From Streptomyces sp. yr375 (GTDB lineage Bacteria > Actinomycetota > Actinomycetes > Streptomycetales > Streptomycetaceae), in contig NZ_FOFF01000002.1 in NCBI RefSeq assembly GCF_900110755.1, forward strand, positions 124,001 to 188,000: a DNA stretch of 64,000 nt, read 5' to 3'. This document shows positions 1 to 9,635 of the stretch, piece after piece. A program made the position numbers and the translations under genes. Position 1 is the stretch's first letter; the number at the start of each line of letters is the position of its first letter. The notes under the pieces are model-generated. The model made no database searches, was not told where the DNA came from, and worked only from the letters and a program-made list of their open reading frames with translations.

Positions 1-1
1 G

Positions 2-2119
2 CTGACCGTACGGCAGGCGGCCGGCCTCGACCCGCTGCCGACCGAGCCCGCCGACCTCGCCCCCGCCGTGCTGCGCGGCTGCCGCGCGGAGCTCCGCGCG
101 CTGCCGGAGGACACCCGGCTGCTGCTCCTGCTGGCCGCCGCCGACCAGTACCCGGTGGCCACCCACGCGTTCCTGCGCGCCGTGGCCGCCGCCCGCCTCG
201 ACACCCGGCCGCTGGACGCGGCCGAGGCGGCGGGCCTCGCGTACGCGACGGCCGGCGGGGTCGGCTTCCGGGACGCGTGGACCCGGATCGCCGCGTACGA
301 GACGGCCGCCCCGGCCGACCGGCGTGACGTCCACCGGCTCCTCGCCCGCGTCCTGCACGGCCCGGCGGAGACGCCCCGGCGGTCCTGGCACCGGGGCGCG
401 GGCGCGCTCGGCCCCAGCGGGCGGCTCGCCGCGGAACTCGCGGCGGCGGCCGGCCAGGCGCGCGCCGCCGGTGACCCGGCCCTCGCGGGCGCCCTCGCCG
501 AACGCGCCGCCGCGCTCTGCACCGACCCGCGCGAACAGTCCCGGCTCCTCGCCCACGCGGCGACCGACGCCTGGCACTGCGGCGACGGCGACCGCTCCCG
601 CACCCTCGCCGCCCGCACGGACACCGATGCCCTCACCGGCATCCTCGCCCTGCGCACGGGCGACGCGACGGAAGCCTTCGACGCCTTGCTGGCAGGCGCG
701 GCACGAAGCCCCGACGAACCGGGGGTCACGCCGGGCACCCCGGCACGGGCGCGGGCGCAGGACGGCGGCGTCGACACCGTGACCGTTCGTGTCCCGGCCA
801 TGGCAACCGCCTCCACCCCCGCCACCCATCTCCTGGCCCGCGCCGCAGAAGCCGCCGTCTACACCGGTGACCTGCGGCGGTGCCGTGAAGTGCGGTGGGT
901 CGCACGGGGGTTGGGGGTCGATCCGCCGGGGGTGTCGGGCGGGATCGTCGCGGCCGTCGAGGGGCGGTACGAGGACGCGCGGGACCTGTTGGAGGCGACC
1001 GCCGGTCGGTGCGGGCCGGGCGGTGATCCCACCCTGCTCGTGCACGCGGGCATCGCCGCCCTGCTGCTCGGCGACCACCATCGCGCCGCGACCGCCACCG
1101 TCCGCGCGGCCGCCGCCGCCCGCGCCCGGGGACACGTCGCCGTCGTGTCCCAGGCCATGGAGTTCCACGCCTACACCGACTTCTGGACCGGCCGCCCGCG
1201 CTCCGCCGAGGCCGCCGCGCTGGACGCCCAGCGCCAGGCGTACGCCACCGGCCAGGACAACGGCGCCTGCCATCTGGAGGCAGCCCTCGCGATGTTCGCC
1301 GCGCTCACCGGCGACGCCGACCTGTGCCGGGAGCGGGCCGCCGCCGCCCGCTCGTACGCCCTCGCCCACGGACTGGGCCTGCCCGCCGCCCTCGCGCAGT
1401 GGGCCCTCGCCTTCCTCGACCTCGGCCACGGCCGCTACGCCGCCGCCGCGACCCGGCTGCGCGCCCTCGCCGCCTCCGGTCCCGGCCACGGCCACCGGGC
1501 CATCCGCCACCTCGCCACCCCGCACTACGTCGAGGCGGCAGCCCGCACCGGCGACACCCGGATCGCCCGCGCCGCGCACGCCGACTACGACCGCTGGGCC
1601 CGCGCCGTGCGCAGCCCCGACGACCTCGCCCTCAGCGCCCGCTGCCGGGCCCTGCTCACCCCGGGCGCCGACGCCCTCGACCACTACCGCACGGCCCTCG
1701 ACCTGCACGCCGAAGGCACCCGCGCCGTCGAACGCGCCCGCACCGAGCTGCTGTTCGGCAGCGCCCTGCGCAGACTGCGGCTGCGCACCGAGGCCCGTGA
1801 CCGGCTGCACAGCGCCCTGGAGGCGTTCGACTCCTTCGGCGCCCCGCACTGCGCCGAGGCCGCCCGCGCCGAACTCCGCGCGCTCGGCGCCCCCGCCGCC
1901 CCGGCCCACGCGGGCCGCCGCCCGACGACCGAGCTGACCGCCCAGCAACTCCTGGTCGCCCGCATGGCCGCCGACGGCGCCACCAACCGCGAGATCGCCG
2001 CCCGCCTCGCCCTCAGCCCCCGCACCATCGACCACCACCTACGCGGCGTCTTCACCCGCCTCGGCATCCGCTCCCGCATCGAACTCGTCCGCCTGCTCGC
2101 GGACGCCGAAGACGGTTAG
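2..2119 (+). CDS. LAL-family LuxR transcriptional regulator, 3' part
   Basis: This is the C-terminal part of a large LuxR-type (LAL) transcription factor whose 5' end lies before the window, since the frame is open back to base 2. About 705 residues are visible. The first part resembles the end of the ATPase module ([15 protein letters not shown]), the middle is an Ala/Arg-rich helical-repeat region of TPR type, and the last 65 residues are a LuxR helix-turn-helix ([20 protein letters not shown], then [17 protein letters not shown]). The Walker A motif is outside the window. Its stop overlaps the bioD stop by 3 bases, so the two genes converge. Target genes and inducer cannot be read from the sequence. 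Confidence 0.85.
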   Translation: MTVRQAAGLDPLPTEPADLAPAVLRGCRAELRALPEDTRLLLLLAAADQYPVATHAFLRAVAAARLDTRPLDAAEAAGLAYATAGGVGFRDAWTRIAAYETAAPADRRDVHRLLARVLHGPAETPRRSWHRGAGALGPSGRLAAELAAAAGQARAAGDPALAGALAERAAALCTDPREQSRLLAHAATDAWHCGDGDRSRTLAARTDTDALTGILALRTGDATEAFDALLAGAARSPDEPGVTPGTPARARAQDGGVDTVTVRVPAMATASTPATHLLARAAEAAVYTGDLRRCREVRWVARGLGVDPPGVSGGIVAAVEGRYEDARDLLEATAGRCGPGGDPTLLVHAGIAALLLGDHHRAATATVRAAAAARARGHVAVVSQAMEFHAYTDFWTGRPRSAEAAALDAQRQAYATGQDNGACHLEAALAMFAALTGDADLCRERAAAARSYALAHGLGLPAALAQWALAFLDLGHGRYAAAATRLRALAASGPGHGHRAIRHLATPHYVEAAARTGDTRIARAAHADYDRWARAVRSPDDLALSARCRALLTPGADALDHYRTALDLHAEGTRAVERARTELLFGSALRRLRLRTEARDRLHSALEAFDSFGAPHCAEAARAELRALGAPAAPAHAGRRPTTELTAQQLLVARMAADGATNREIAARLALSPRTIDHHLRGVFTRLGIRSRIELVRLLADAEDG

Positions 2120-2844
2120 CCGCCCACCCCGGCCCGCTCCCGGAACGCCTCCGCCTGCCAGGTGCCGTCCAGCCGCGGGGCCAGCCAACCGGGCGCCGCC
2201 GTACGGAAGTCGGCGGGCGCGAGCGTGCCGGCGCCCGCGGGTAGGGCGCCCAGCAGGGGTGCCCCGGAGACCTCCGGCAGGTCCGCCACATTGCAACGGG
2301 ACGCCAGGTCGGGGGAGTTCGGCCAGCTTCCGATGACGACCCCGAGCAACTCGACGCTGCGGGACCGCAGTTCACGGGCCGTCAGATCTGTCGTGTTAAG
2401 GGTGCCGAGGCCCGCCGACGCCACGAGCAGCACCGGCGCCCGCAGCGACTGCGCCACGTCGGCCAGCGTGCCGCCCGCCTCGTCGAACCGTACGAGCAGA
2501 CCGCCCGCGCCCTCGACGAGCACCAGGTCGTGGTCCGTCGCCAGTTTCCGGGCCGCGTCGACCACCTCGTACGGCCGCACCGGCGGACGGCCCGCCCGGC
2601 GGGCCGCCGTCGCCGGGGCCAACGGCTCCGGGTAGCGGGCGAGTTCGGCCGTGGTCAGCGGGCCCGCGAGGCGGGCCACCTCGGCGGCGTCGCCGGGCTC
2701 GGCCGGCCCCACGCCGGTCTGCGCGGGCTTCAGGACGGCCACCGAGCGGCCCGCCGCCAGCGCCGACGCCGCGACCGCGGCCGTCGTGACGGTCTTGCCG
2801 ACCTCCGTGCCCGTCCCCGTGATCACCAGGATCGGCATGCTCAT
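2116..2844 (-). CDS. bioD: ATP-dependent dethiobiotin synthetase BioD
   Basis: BioD closes the ureido ring of 7,8-diaminopelargonic acid with CO2 and ATP to give dethiobiotin, the penultimate biotin step. The 242-residue protein begins [18 protein letters not shown], which is the BioD P-loop (GTxxxVGKT), and has the conserved VEGAGGLLV segment near residue 115. I chose the ATG at 2844 because it overlaps the bioA stop in an ATGA and has GGGAGGG upstream; an in-frame start at 2865 would lie inside bioA. It is the last gene of bioBAD and ends against the convergent LAL regulator. Confidence 0.95.
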   Translation of the reverse strand: MSMPILVITGTGTEVGKTVTTAAVAASALAAGRSVAVLKPAQTGVGPAEPGDAAEVARLAGPLTTAELARYPEPLAPATAARRAGRPPVRPYEVVDAARKLATDHDLVLVEGAGGLLVRFDEAGGTLADVAQSLRAPVLLVASAGLGTLNTTDLTARELRSRSVELLGVVIGSWPNSPDLASRCNVADLPEVSGAPLLGALPAGAGTLAPADFRTAAPGWLAPRLDGTWQAEAFRERAGVGG

Positions 2845-4136
2845 CCCTCCCGCGCCGCCGCGCACACCGCGCGCGCGATCCGTGCCACGTCCGCGTCACC
2901 GGTGACGTACGGCGGCATCGTGTACACCAGATCGCGGAACGGCCGCAGCCAGACGCCCTCCCGTACGGCCGCCCCGGTCGCCGCCCGCATGTCTACGGCG
3001 TGGTCGAGCTGCACGACCCCGATGGCGCCCAGGACGCGGACGTCCTTGACGCCCGGGATCTCGCGAGCGGCGGCCAGTCCGTCCCGCAGACCCACCTCGA
3101 TCCGCTTGACCTCCGCCAGCCAGTCCTGCCCGAGCAGCAGCTCGATCGAGGCACACGCGACGGCGGCGGCGAGCGGGTTGCCCATGAACGTCGGCCCGTG
3201 GGCCAGCACCGGCACCTCGCCCCGCGAGATCCCCTCGGCCACCCGGGAGGTGCACAGCGCCGCCGCCATCGTGAGATAGCCGCCGGTCAGCGCCTTGCCG
3301 ACGCACATCACATCCGGCGTCACCGCCGCGTGCTCCGCCGCGAACAGCGCGCCCGTACGCCCGAACCCGGTGGCGATCTCGTCGAACACCAGCAGCACGC
3401 CGTGCGCGTCGCACGCCTCGCGCAGCACCCGCAGATACGCGGGGGAGTGGAACCGCATCCCGCCCGCGCCCTGCACCACCGGCTCCACGATCACCGCGGC
3501 CAGTTCGTCCGCGTGCCGCTCGATCGCCGCCCGCAACCCGTCGGCGTACGCCTCCTCGTACTCGGCCGGCGGCGGGTCCACGAAGACCTGCCGGGGCAGC
3601 ACGCCGGTCCACAGGTCGTGCATCCCGCCCTCGGGGTCGCACACGGACATCGGCTGCCAGGTGTCCCCGTGGTAGCCGCCGCGCCAGGTCAGCAGCCGCT
3701 GCTTGGCCGGCCGGCCCAGCGAACGCCAGTACTGAAGGCACATCTTCACCGCGACCTCGACCGACACCGAACCCGAGTCGGCGAGGAACACATGCTCCAG
3801 ACCGTCGGGCGACATGTCGACAAGGAGCTTCGCCAGGCGTACGGCGGGCTCGTGCGTGAGCCCGCCGAACATGACGTGGCTCATCCGGCCGAGCTGCTCC
3901 CGCGCGGCCTCGTTCAGCACCGGGTGGTTGTAGCCGTGGATCGCCGACCACCAGGACGCCATCCCGTCGACCAGCTCGCCCGAGCCGTCCGCGAGCCGCA
4001 GCCGCACCCCGCTCGCCGACTCCACGACGAGCGGGTCCACCTGCCCGGGCATCGGCCCGTACGGATGCCACACATGCCGCCGGTCCAGCTCCAGCAACCG
4101 GGAGACGGGCAGCCTCGGTTCGGGCAGCTCAGGCAT
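2841..4136 (-). CDS. bioA: Adenosylmethionine-8-amino-7-oxononanoate aminotransferase BioA
   Basis: BioA is the PLP enzyme that transfers the amino group of S-adenosylmethionine to 8-amino-7-oxononanoate, giving diaminopelargonic acid. The 431-residue sequence carries [11 protein letters not shown] near the N-terminus, the class III aminotransferase region [15 protein letters not shown], and the PLP lysine in [10 protein letters not shown]. The ATG at 4136 overlaps the last 8 bases of bioB and gives the expected N-terminus (MPELPEPRL); an alternative start at 4163 is less likely. Short overlaps with bioB and bioD imply one transcript with coupled translation. Confidence 0.96.
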   Translation of the reverse strand: MPELPEPRLPVSRLLELDRRHVWHPYGPMPGQVDPLVVESASGVRLRLADGSGELVDGMASWWSAIHGYNHPVLNEAAREQLGRMSHVMFGGLTHEPAVRLAKLLVDMSPDGLEHVFLADSGSVSVEVAVKMCLQYWRSLGRPAKQRLLTWRGGYHGDTWQPMSVCDPEGGMHDLWTGVLPRQVFVDPPPAEYEEAYADGLRAAIERHADELAAVIVEPVVQGAGGMRFHSPAYLRVLREACDAHGVLLVFDEIATGFGRTGALFAAEHAAVTPDVMCVGKALTGGYLTMAAALCTSRVAEGISRGEVPVLAHGPTFMGNPLAAAVACASIELLLGQDWLAEVKRIEVGLRDGLAAAREIPGVKDVRVLGAIGVVQLDHAVDMRAATGAAVREGVWLRPFRDLVYTMPPYVTGDADVARIARAVCAAAREG

Positions 4137-5346
4137 TGGGCGCGAGATCGGTGCCGGCGCCACGGCGGCGCACGGCGACCAGGTCGGTCCGGGCCTCGTT
4201 GACCCCCGAAGCGGCAGCCGGAACGGCCGCCGCCGGGGCGGAACCGCACACCCCGCCGCCCTCGTGCGACCCGCACCCGGAGTCCGCGTGCGACCCGCAC
4301 CCGCCCCCGGCCGCGTGGGACCCGCAGCCCCCGCCCGCCGTCACCCGGTGCTCCGGCAGGGTGATCTCACCCGCGCCCTCCACCTCGAACCCGGCGTCCG
4401 CGATCATCTCCAGGTCGGCCTTGCCCGCCTGGCCCTCGGTCGTGAGGTAGTCGCCGAGGAAGATCGAGTTGGCCAGGTTCAGGGCGAGCGGCTGCATGCT
4501 GCGCAGATGGACCTCACGGCCGCCCGCGATGCGCACCTCGACGTCCGGGCAGACGAACCGGACCATCGCCAGGATCCGCAGACAGCGCTGCGGGGTGAGG
4601 TTCCACTCCTTGGCCAGCGGGGTGCCCTCGACCGGGATGAGGAAGTTGACCGGCACCGAGTCGGGGTCCAGGTCGCGCAGCGAGAAGACCACGTCCACGA
4701 GGTCCTCGTCCGTCTCGCCCATGCCGGCGATCAGCCCCGAGCACGCCGACAGCCCCGCCGCGTGCGCCTTCTGCACCGTGTCCACCCGGTCGGCGTACGT
4801 GTGCGTGGTCGTGATCTCGCCGTACGTCGACTCGGACGTGTTCAGGTTGTGGTTGTAGGCGTCCGCGCCCGCCTCGCGCAGCCGCTCGGCCTGGCCGTCG
4901 GAGAGCAGGCCCAGACAGGCGCAGACCTCGACGCCCTCGTTCTGCTCCTTGATCGCCTTGATGGTGCCCGCGACCCGGTCCACGTCCCGGTCCGTCGGAC
5001 CGCGCCCGGAGGCCACCAGGCAGACCCGCTTGGCCCCGCCCGCGAGCCCCGCCGCGGCGGCCTGGGAGGCCTCGTCGGGCTTGAGCCAGGTGTACTTGAG
5101 GATCCCCGCGGTGGAGCCGAGCCGCTGGGAGCAGTACGAGCAGTCCTCGGGGCACAGCCCCGACTTGAGGTTGACGAGATAGTTGAGTTTCACCCGTCGG
5201 CCGAACCAGTGGCGGCGCACCTTCCCGGCCGCGGCCACCACGTCCAGCACGTCGTCGTCGGAAGTGGCCAGGACGGCCAGAGCTTCCTCGCGGGTCGGCA
5301 GCTCGCGCCGAAGCCCCTTGTCCACCAGCGTGTTCAGCAGGTCCAT
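4129..5346 (-). CDS. bioB: Biotin synthase BioB with a Cys/His-rich C-terminal tail
   Basis: BioB is a radical-SAM iron-sulfur enzyme that inserts sulfur into dethiobiotin to form biotin. The 405-residue protein has the CxxxCxxC cluster motif at Cys65, Cys69 and Cys72 ([12 protein letters not shown]), then the usual barrel with [12 protein letters not shown]. The ATG at 5346 gives the standard N-terminus [16 protein letters not shown]; the frame stays open to 5433 but lacks homologous-looking sequence. The protein is longer than most BioBs because of a tail from about residue 332 holding three CGSH motifs (341-344, 349-352, 358-361) and one CGS. It is the first gene of bioBAD and is divergent from bioF. 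Confidence 0.95.
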   Translation of the reverse strand: MDLLNTLVDKGLRRELPTREEALAVLATSDDDVLDVVAAAGKVRRHWFGRRVKLNYLVNLKSGLCPEDCSYCSQRLGSTAGILKYTWLKPDEASQAAAAGLAGGAKRVCLVASGRGPTDRDVDRVAGTIKAIKEQNEGVEVCACLGLLSDGQAERLREAGADAYNHNLNTSESTYGEITTTHTYADRVDTVQKAHAAGLSACSGLIAGMGETDEDLVDVVFSLRDLDPDSVPVNFLIPVEGTPLAKEWNLTPQRCLRILAMVRFVCPDVEVRIAGGREVHLRSMQPLALNLANSIFLGDYLTTEGQAGKADLEMIADAGFEVEGAGEITLPEHRVTAGGGCGSHAAGGGCGSHADSGCGSHEGGGVCGSAPAAAVPAAASGVNEARTDLVAVRRRGAGTDLAPNA

Positions 5347-5415
5347 GAGAGCCGATCCTGTCCTAAACACCCGCTCCGGGCCAAGGTAGGGATCGCACAA
5401 CACACCCGCTTCGAC

Positions 5416-5433
5416 GTGTGGGTATCGCCACAC
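5416..5433. promoter_or_regulatory. Candidate operator in the bioB-bioF divergent promoter region
   Basis: GTGTGG and CCACAC form a perfect 6-bp inverted repeat separated by 6 bases, almost in the middle of the 155-base region between the bioB and bioF starts. Position and symmetry suggest a binding site for a regulator that could control both directions. I do not recognise it as a known BioR or BioQ box, so the regulator is unknown. Confidence 0.4.
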
Positions 5434-5501
5434 AGTGGGCGGCGGGCCGGGCCGCTAGTGTCTGTCCGCTACCTACAAAAGCCAAAAGCCCCGGAGGACC
5501 C

Positions 5502-6629
5502 ATGGCGTTCGGCTGGATCGACGAGCAGGCCCAGGCGCGCCGCCGGGCCGGACTCGTACGGACGCTGCGGCCCCGCCCGGCCGACTCGCCGCTCCTCGAC
5601 CTCGCGAGCAACGACTACCTGGGCCTGGCCCGGCATCCCGAGGTCGTCTCGGGCGCCGCCGCGGCGGCCCGGACCTGGGGCGGGGGCGCGACCGGCTCCC
5701 GGCTCGTCACCGGCACCACCGAGCTGCACGCCGAGCTGGAGCGGGAACTCGCGGAGCACTGCGGGTTCGAGGCGGCCCTCGTCTTCTCCTCCGGGTACGC
5801 GGCCAACCTCGCCGCGGTCACCACGCTGGCCCCGCACGGCTCGCTCATCGTCTCCGACGCGGGCAACCACGCCTCGCTCATCGACGGCTGCCGACTGGCC
5901 CGCGGCACCACCCAGGTCGTCGGGCACGCCGACCCGGACGCCGTGCGCAAGGCGCTCGGCACGCACGAGGGCCCGGCCGTGGCCGTCTCCGACACGGTCT
6001 TCTCGGTCGACGGCGACGCCGCCCCGCTGGCCGCCCTCGCCGCCGCCTGCCGGGCGTACGGCGCGGGACTGGTCGTCGACGACGCCCACGGCCTCGGCGT
6101 GCTCGGGGACGGCGGACAGGGCGCGCCGTACGCGGCGGGTCTCGCGGGCGCGGACGACGTCGTCGTCACGGTCACGCTGTCGAAGTCCCTCGGCAGCCAG
6201 GGCGGCGCGGTGCTGGGTCCCGCGCGCGTGATCGACCACCTGGTCAACGCGGCCCGGACGTTCATCTTCGACACCGGTCTGGCCCCGGCGGCGGCGGGCG
6301 CGGCGCTGGCCGCCCTCCGGCTGCTGCGCGCGGAGCCGCAGCGCGCTCAGCGCGCGCGTGCGGTGGCGGGCGAGCTGTACGCGCGGTTGACGGCCGTGGG
6401 TCTGGAAGCGGTGCGTCCGGACGCCGCGGTCGTCTCCGTGCGGGCGCCGTCCCCGGAGACGGCCGTGCGGTGGGCGGCGGACTGCCGGTCGGCAGGCCTG
6501 GCCGTGGGCTGCTTCCGTCCTCCCTCCGTGCCCGACGGCATCTCACGCCTGAGGCTGACCGCCCGCGCGGACCTCTCCGGGGCCGAGCTGGAACGCGCTG
6601 TACGGGTGATCGACGAGACCCGACCCTGA
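5502..6629 (+). CDS. bioF: 8-amino-7-oxononanoate synthase BioF
   Basis: BioF is a PLP-dependent alpha-oxoamine synthase that condenses L-alanine with pimeloyl-ACP or pimeloyl-CoA at the entry to the biotin ring pathway. The 375-residue sequence shows LDLASNDYLGLARHPEV, TGSRLVTGTTELHAELE, VVDDAHGLGVLG and the PLP lysine in TLSKSLGSQGG. The ATG at 5502 is preceded by GGAGG (5493-5497) at good spacing; an upstream in-frame start at 5418 would cover the promoter region and the palindrome. It is transcribed away from bioBAD. No bioC or bioH-like gene for pimelate synthesis is adjacent. Confidence 0.95.
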   Translation: MAFGWIDEQAQARRRAGLVRTLRPRPADSPLLDLASNDYLGLARHPEVVSGAAAAARTWGGGATGSRLVTGTTELHAELERELAEHCGFEAALVFSSGYAANLAAVTTLAPHGSLIVSDAGNHASLIDGCRLARGTTQVVGHADPDAVRKALGTHEGPAVAVSDTVFSVDGDAAPLAALAAACRAYGAGLVVDDAHGLGVLGDGGQGAPYAAGLAGADDVVVTVTLSKSLGSQGGAVLGPARVIDHLVNAARTFIFDTGLAPAAAGAALAALRLLRAEPQRAQRARAVAGELYARLTAVGLEAVRPDAAVVSVRAPSPETAVRWAADCRSAGLAVGCFRPPSVPDGISRLRLTARADLSGAELERAVRVIDETRP

Positions 6630-6666
6630 GCCGGTGCAGTCGGCGTGGTCGGCGTGGTCGGTGGGC

Positions 6667-6900
6667 TCAGTGGAACGTGGCCGTGAAGCCCGTCCAGCTC
6701 TCGGGGGAGAAGAGCAGGGCGGGTCCGGCCGGGTCCTTGGAGTCGCGTACGGCGAGCAGACCGGCCCAGGGGCCGTGGGCCGGCCGGGCGGTCTCGACGC
6801 AGTTGTTCGCTCCCGTGCTGTAGCTGCTGCGCAGCCACCGCATCGGCGGGAGAGCGTCGGGACCGGTAGGGGAAGGTACGTTCCGCGGTGCTGCGGACAT
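6667..6900 (-). CDS. DUF397 small protein
   Basis: This 77-residue protein belongs to the DUF397 family, which is very abundant in Streptomyces. The hallmark is a WLRSSYSTGANNCVE start, a central VAVRDSKDP-like stretch (LLAVRDSKDPAGPAL) and a C-terminal SPESWTGF. It lies 9 bases after the stop of an XRE regulator and has GGAGG before its ATG, so the two are co-transcribed. In the whiJ and abaA-type loci such proteins are the small partners of the regulator; the biochemical role is not known. Confidence 0.9.
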   Translation of the reverse strand: MSAAPRNVPSPTGPDALPPMRWLRSSYSTGANNCVETARPAHGPWAGLLAVRDSKDPAGPALLFSPESWTGFTATFH

Positions 6901-6909
6901 GGTGCCTCC

Positions 6910-7770
6910 TTACGCGCCGCCTGCCAGCGCGGCGATGTATTCCGATGAGTCCCCGGGCGAAAGGGCTTGCGCCCGAAGGGCGTTGAAGGCCTCGGTGTAG
7001 GCCTGGAGGTCTTCTTTCCGCTCGAGATGGAGGCTACTCATCAAGTGGTCAAGAACAACCACGTCCAGATCGGAATCGCGCGAAAACGAGAAGATAACGA
7101 AAGGGCCGGTCATCCCGATATGCGCTCCGGCGGCGAACGGCAGCACCTGGAGCCGTACTTGGGGCAGCCGGGCGGCCTCCACGAGCCGGTCGAGCTGCCG
7201 CGCCATCACCTCGGGCCCGCCCACCTCGCGCCGCAGCACCGCCTCGTCCAGCACCGCGCACAGCTCCAGCGGCGGCCGGCCGCGCAGCACGTCCTGGCGG
7301 GCCATCCGCACCGCCACCAGGGTGTCGAGCTGCGCCTCGTCGATGCCCTCCACCGCGGCCCTGGTCACCGCGCGCGCGTACTCGGGCGTCTGCAGCAGGC
7401 CCGGGACCACGGTCGTCTCCAGGGTGCGCAGCGCGCTCGCCTGCGACTCCAGGCTGATGAAGTCCCGGTAGGCGGGCGGCAGCACCCCGCGGTAGGCGTG
7501 CCACCAGTGGTCGCGGCCACCGCTGCCCTCGGCGCTCGCCAGCGCCAGCATCAGCTCCCGCAGATGCGGATCGGCCACTCCGTAGGCGTCGAGAAGTAAT
7601 CGCACATCGGCCGGTTTCGATCCACTGGTGCCGGTCTCGATGCGGCTCACCTTGGACTGGTGCCAGCCCACCAGCCGGGCCGCCTCACCACTGGTGAGTC
7701 CCGCCCGGGTGCGCAGCGTGCGCAGTTCGGCGCCCAGCTTGCGGCGACGTACCGCGGGACCGTGTTGCAC
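6910..7770 (-). CDS. Scr1/WhiJ-type XRE family DNA-binding regulator
   Basis: This 286-residue protein has an N-terminal helix-turn-helix of the XRE class (LRTRAGLTSGEAARLVGW followed by HQSKVSRIETG) and a long C-terminal DUF5753-type domain (VPGLLQTPEYARAVTRA; LPFAAGAHIGMTGPFVIF). I chose the GTG at 7770 because AAGGAGG lies 5 to 8 bases upstream; an in-frame GTG at 7803 would start inside the tandem-repeat operator region. It leads a two-gene unit with DUF397 and is divergent from an ATP-binding protein gene, the arrangement seen in whiJ-like developmental loci. Three 16-bp repeats directly upstream suggest autoregulation. Confidence 0.9.
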   Translation of the reverse strand: MQHGPAVRRRKLGAELRTLRTRAGLTSGEAARLVGWHQSKVSRIETGTSGSKPADVRLLLDAYGVADPHLRELMLALASAEGSGGRDHWWHAYRGVLPPAYRDFISLESQASALRTLETTVVPGLLQTPEYARAVTRAAVEGIDEAQLDTLVAVRMARQDVLRGRPPLELCAVLDEAVLRREVGGPEVMARQLDRLVEAARLPQVRLQVLPFAAGAHIGMTGPFVIFSFSRDSDLDVVVLDHLMSSLHLERKEDLQAYTEAFNALRAQALSPGDSSEYIAALAGGA

Positions 7771-7785
7771 AGGCTCCTCCTTCTT

Positions 7786-7833
7786 ACTCCTTACGGGCCG
7801 CACTCCTCACGGGCCGTAATCCCTACGAGCCGC
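7786..7833. repeat. Three tandem 16-bp repeats, candidate XRE operator
   Basis: Three consecutive 16-base units with consensus ACTCCTNACGGGCCGC occupy 7786-7801, 7802-7817 and 7818-7833. They sit 16 to 63 bases upstream of the XRE regulator GTG, where its own promoter should lie. Tandem direct repeats of this length with few changes look like multiple binding sites for one protein, most simply the neighbouring regulator. Confidence 0.55.
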
Positions 7834-8018
7834 CCGAATACGCTCTGCCGTCGCAGAGTTCACCGCATCGAGCGACAGATATATGCATATCTTGGTGGAT
7901 CGCCACCCGTGACCGGTGCGGTGATGGCAGTCTGGCGAAGAAGCAGCCAGTCCGGGACCGTACTCGAACCACACGCACCGTGTCGGCCTCGGTCCCGTGG
8001 GAAAGGGACGACGTCGCC

Positions 8019-8540
8019 ATGGCAGATCACCTGGAAGCATCCGTCACTCTGCCGAGCGATCCCGCCTCGGTCTCCACGGCCCGCGGCTTCGTGGCCGGCA
8101 CCCTCGGGGAATGGGGTCTGCCGGCGGACACGGAGGCGGCCGACACCGTCCGGCTGATCGTCTCGGAACTCGCCACCAACGCCGTACAGCACACTTTCGG
8201 GCAGTCGCCCACCTTCACGGTGGACCTCGTCCTCGAGCGGGACGAACATCTGCGCATCGGCGTCACCGACAGCCACCCGCGCTTCCCCCAACGACTGCCG
8301 GCCGCCGTCCAGCAGGACAACGGCCGAGGCATGGTGATCATTCGCTGGCTCACCGCGGAGTGCGGCGGCAAGCTGAGAGTGCGGCCCACGAGGGAGGGCG
8401 GCAAGACGGTCATCGTGGAACTGCCGTGGACGGTCCCGACGGCGGTTCCCACGGCGGTTCCCATCGCGGAGCCGGTGGCGGGAGCCGGAGCCCTGACTGC
8501 TCCGGCCGCCCCGGCGGAGGGCGACACCCCGGGGCGGTGA
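8019..8540 (+). CDS. ATP-binding anti-sigma-factor-like protein (HATPase_c_2)
   Basis: This 173-residue protein has a single GHKL ATPase domain of the RsbW/SpoIIAB type: an N box in RLIVSELATNAVQHTF, a G1-like region VTDSHPRFPQ and a G2-like NGRGMVIIRWL. The ATG at 8019 follows AGGGA by about 10 bases; a start at 7980 would place the N-terminus before this site. A low-complexity repeat (VPTAVPTAVPIAEP) fills the C-terminal tail. With the divergent XRE regulator and DUF397 gene it completes a Streptomyces regulatory triad. It probably acts in the cytoplasm as a kinase or anti-sigma factor, but no partner is visible here. Confidence 0.88.
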   Translation: MADHLEASVTLPSDPASVSTARGFVAGTLGEWGLPADTEAADTVRLIVSELATNAVQHTFGQSPTFTVDLVLERDEHLRIGVTDSHPRFPQRLPAAVQQDNGRGMVIIRWLTAECGGKLRVRPTREGGKTVIVELPWTVPTAVPTAVPIAEPVAGAGALTAPAAPAEGDTPGR

Positions 8541-8585
8541 CGGCGCGTCAGGGACGCCGGCACCATCCCGGGAGATTCGGCGGAC

Positions 8586-9059
8586 CTAGCGGACCCGGCC
8601 GTACCAGACGCTCTTGGTCCAGATCTTCTGCAGCTTCACCACGTCTCCGGTCTTCGGCGAGTGCCAGATCTTGCCGCCGCCCGCGTAGATCCCGACGTGG
8701 TACACGTTCGAACCGGAGTGGAAGAACACCAGGTCGCCCGCCTTACGGCCGGACGCCGAGATGTGCTTCGTCTTGTTGTACTGCTGGGCCGCCGTCCGAG
8801 GCAGGCTCTTGCCCGCCTTCTTGTACGAGTACAGGGTGAGCCCCGAGCAGTCGAACCTCTTCGGCCCGGTGGCCCCGTACTTGTACAGAGCACCCTTCTT
8901 AGATGCCGCGACCTGGAGCGCCTTCGTCGCCGGTGTGGCGGCCGCGGCGTCGGTGGCGAGCCCCGGTACCACGACCGAGCCGCCCACGGCGGCGATGGCG
9001 AAGGCCGAGGCCGTACCGGCCCGGACCATGAGCGACGGGACACGATTGAGCGCAGTCAT
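8586..9059 (-). CDS. Secreted NlpC/P60 peptidoglycan endopeptidase
   Basis: This 157-residue protein has an N-terminal signal peptide ending near DAAAATPA and a C-terminal NlpC/P60 cysteine-peptidase domain. The catalytic Cys is in KRFDCSGLTLYSYKKAG and the His in SNVYHVGIYAGGG. Such enzymes cut the stem peptide of peptidoglycan outside the membrane. The ATG at 9059 follows GAAGGGT at normal spacing. Upstream lies a c-di-AMP riboswitch on the same strand, as seen for other Streptomyces cell-wall hydrolase genes. That makes expression dependent on c-di-AMP and hence on osmotic and germination state. Confidence 0.93.
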   Translation of the reverse strand: MTALNRVPSLMVRAGTASAFAIAAVGGSVVVPGLATDAAAATPATKALQVAASKKGALYKYGATGPKRFDCSGLTLYSYKKAGKSLPRTAAQQYNKTKHISASGRKAGDLVFFHSGSNVYHVGIYAGGGKIWHSPKTGDVVKLQKIWTKSVWYGRVR

Positions 9060-9075
9060 GCGCAACCCTTCGTCA

Positions 9076-9253
9076 GCCGCCTGTGAAGGATGACCTGTCG
9101 GATTCGGGCTGGCGAAGTTGCCCGGCCGCTCACGCGGCTTCACCCCAAGGGCTGCTCGGCCCGGTCATGGCGTGACCGTTCCGGCGACCCGTCGTGCTTG
9201 GGTCCTCCACTCCTGCCGATGCACTTCTGTCGACCGGTCATCCGAGCGGCGGC
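9076..9253 (-). promoter_or_regulatory. c-di-AMP riboswitch (ydaO/yuaA type)
   Basis: Read on the minus strand, this leader contains the ydaO hallmark segments GGGGTGAAGCCGCG, GGGCAACTTC and AGCCCGAATCCGACAGG in the right order. The ends pair well: GCCGCC and GGATGACC at 9253-9236 are complementary to GGTCATCC and GGCGGC at 9095-9076, forming the closing stem. It lies 17 bases before the NlpC/P60 start. The class is known to bind c-di-AMP and usually switches expression off. I recognised it by its conserved strings; no covariance model was run. Confidence 0.88.
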
Positions 9254-9635
9254 AGGACTCGGCGTCCGCCCGGACCGCCCCGCCTCTTGTGGCGGGGGCT
9301 TGTCGTCAGTCAGGGATCTTGACTCACCGATGTCCGAAAATCCCAATGGAACCGGGGATTTGTGGGGTTACTCACCACTCACCCGTTCGGGTGGACACCC
9401 TGATGGCCGATCAGGTGTCAAGGTCGCCAAAGGTCGCCAAAGGCCCCCGGACCAGGGGCGGAGCCCCTAATTCCGCCCGAATCGTTCTCTTTTCCGCAAC
9501 CTCTACCGGCCTGCGGAGGCAGCGCACGCTACGCCGAACAGGGGTACCTCCACTGGTTCGTTTCAACTCCGGGCCGGACGGCGCGGCCGGACGACCCGCT
9601 CGGGGCGCGGCCGTCCGGCCCGGAGCCGGGCCGCG
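9254..9635. other. Intergenic region upstream of the riboswitch
   Basis: About 380 bases without a convincing gene. The stretch should hold the minus-strand promoter of the riboswitch-NlpC/P60 unit and the 3' end of the 101-residue gene's transcript. I see a short direct repeat (AAGGTCGCCA twice, about 9420-9440) but no confident -10/-35 pair. Confidence 0.4.

Noticed and set aside
4264..6231. A 655-codon plus-strand frame across bioB and bioF
   Set aside because: It runs antisense through bioB, the promoter region and out of frame in bioF, with low-complexity sequence.
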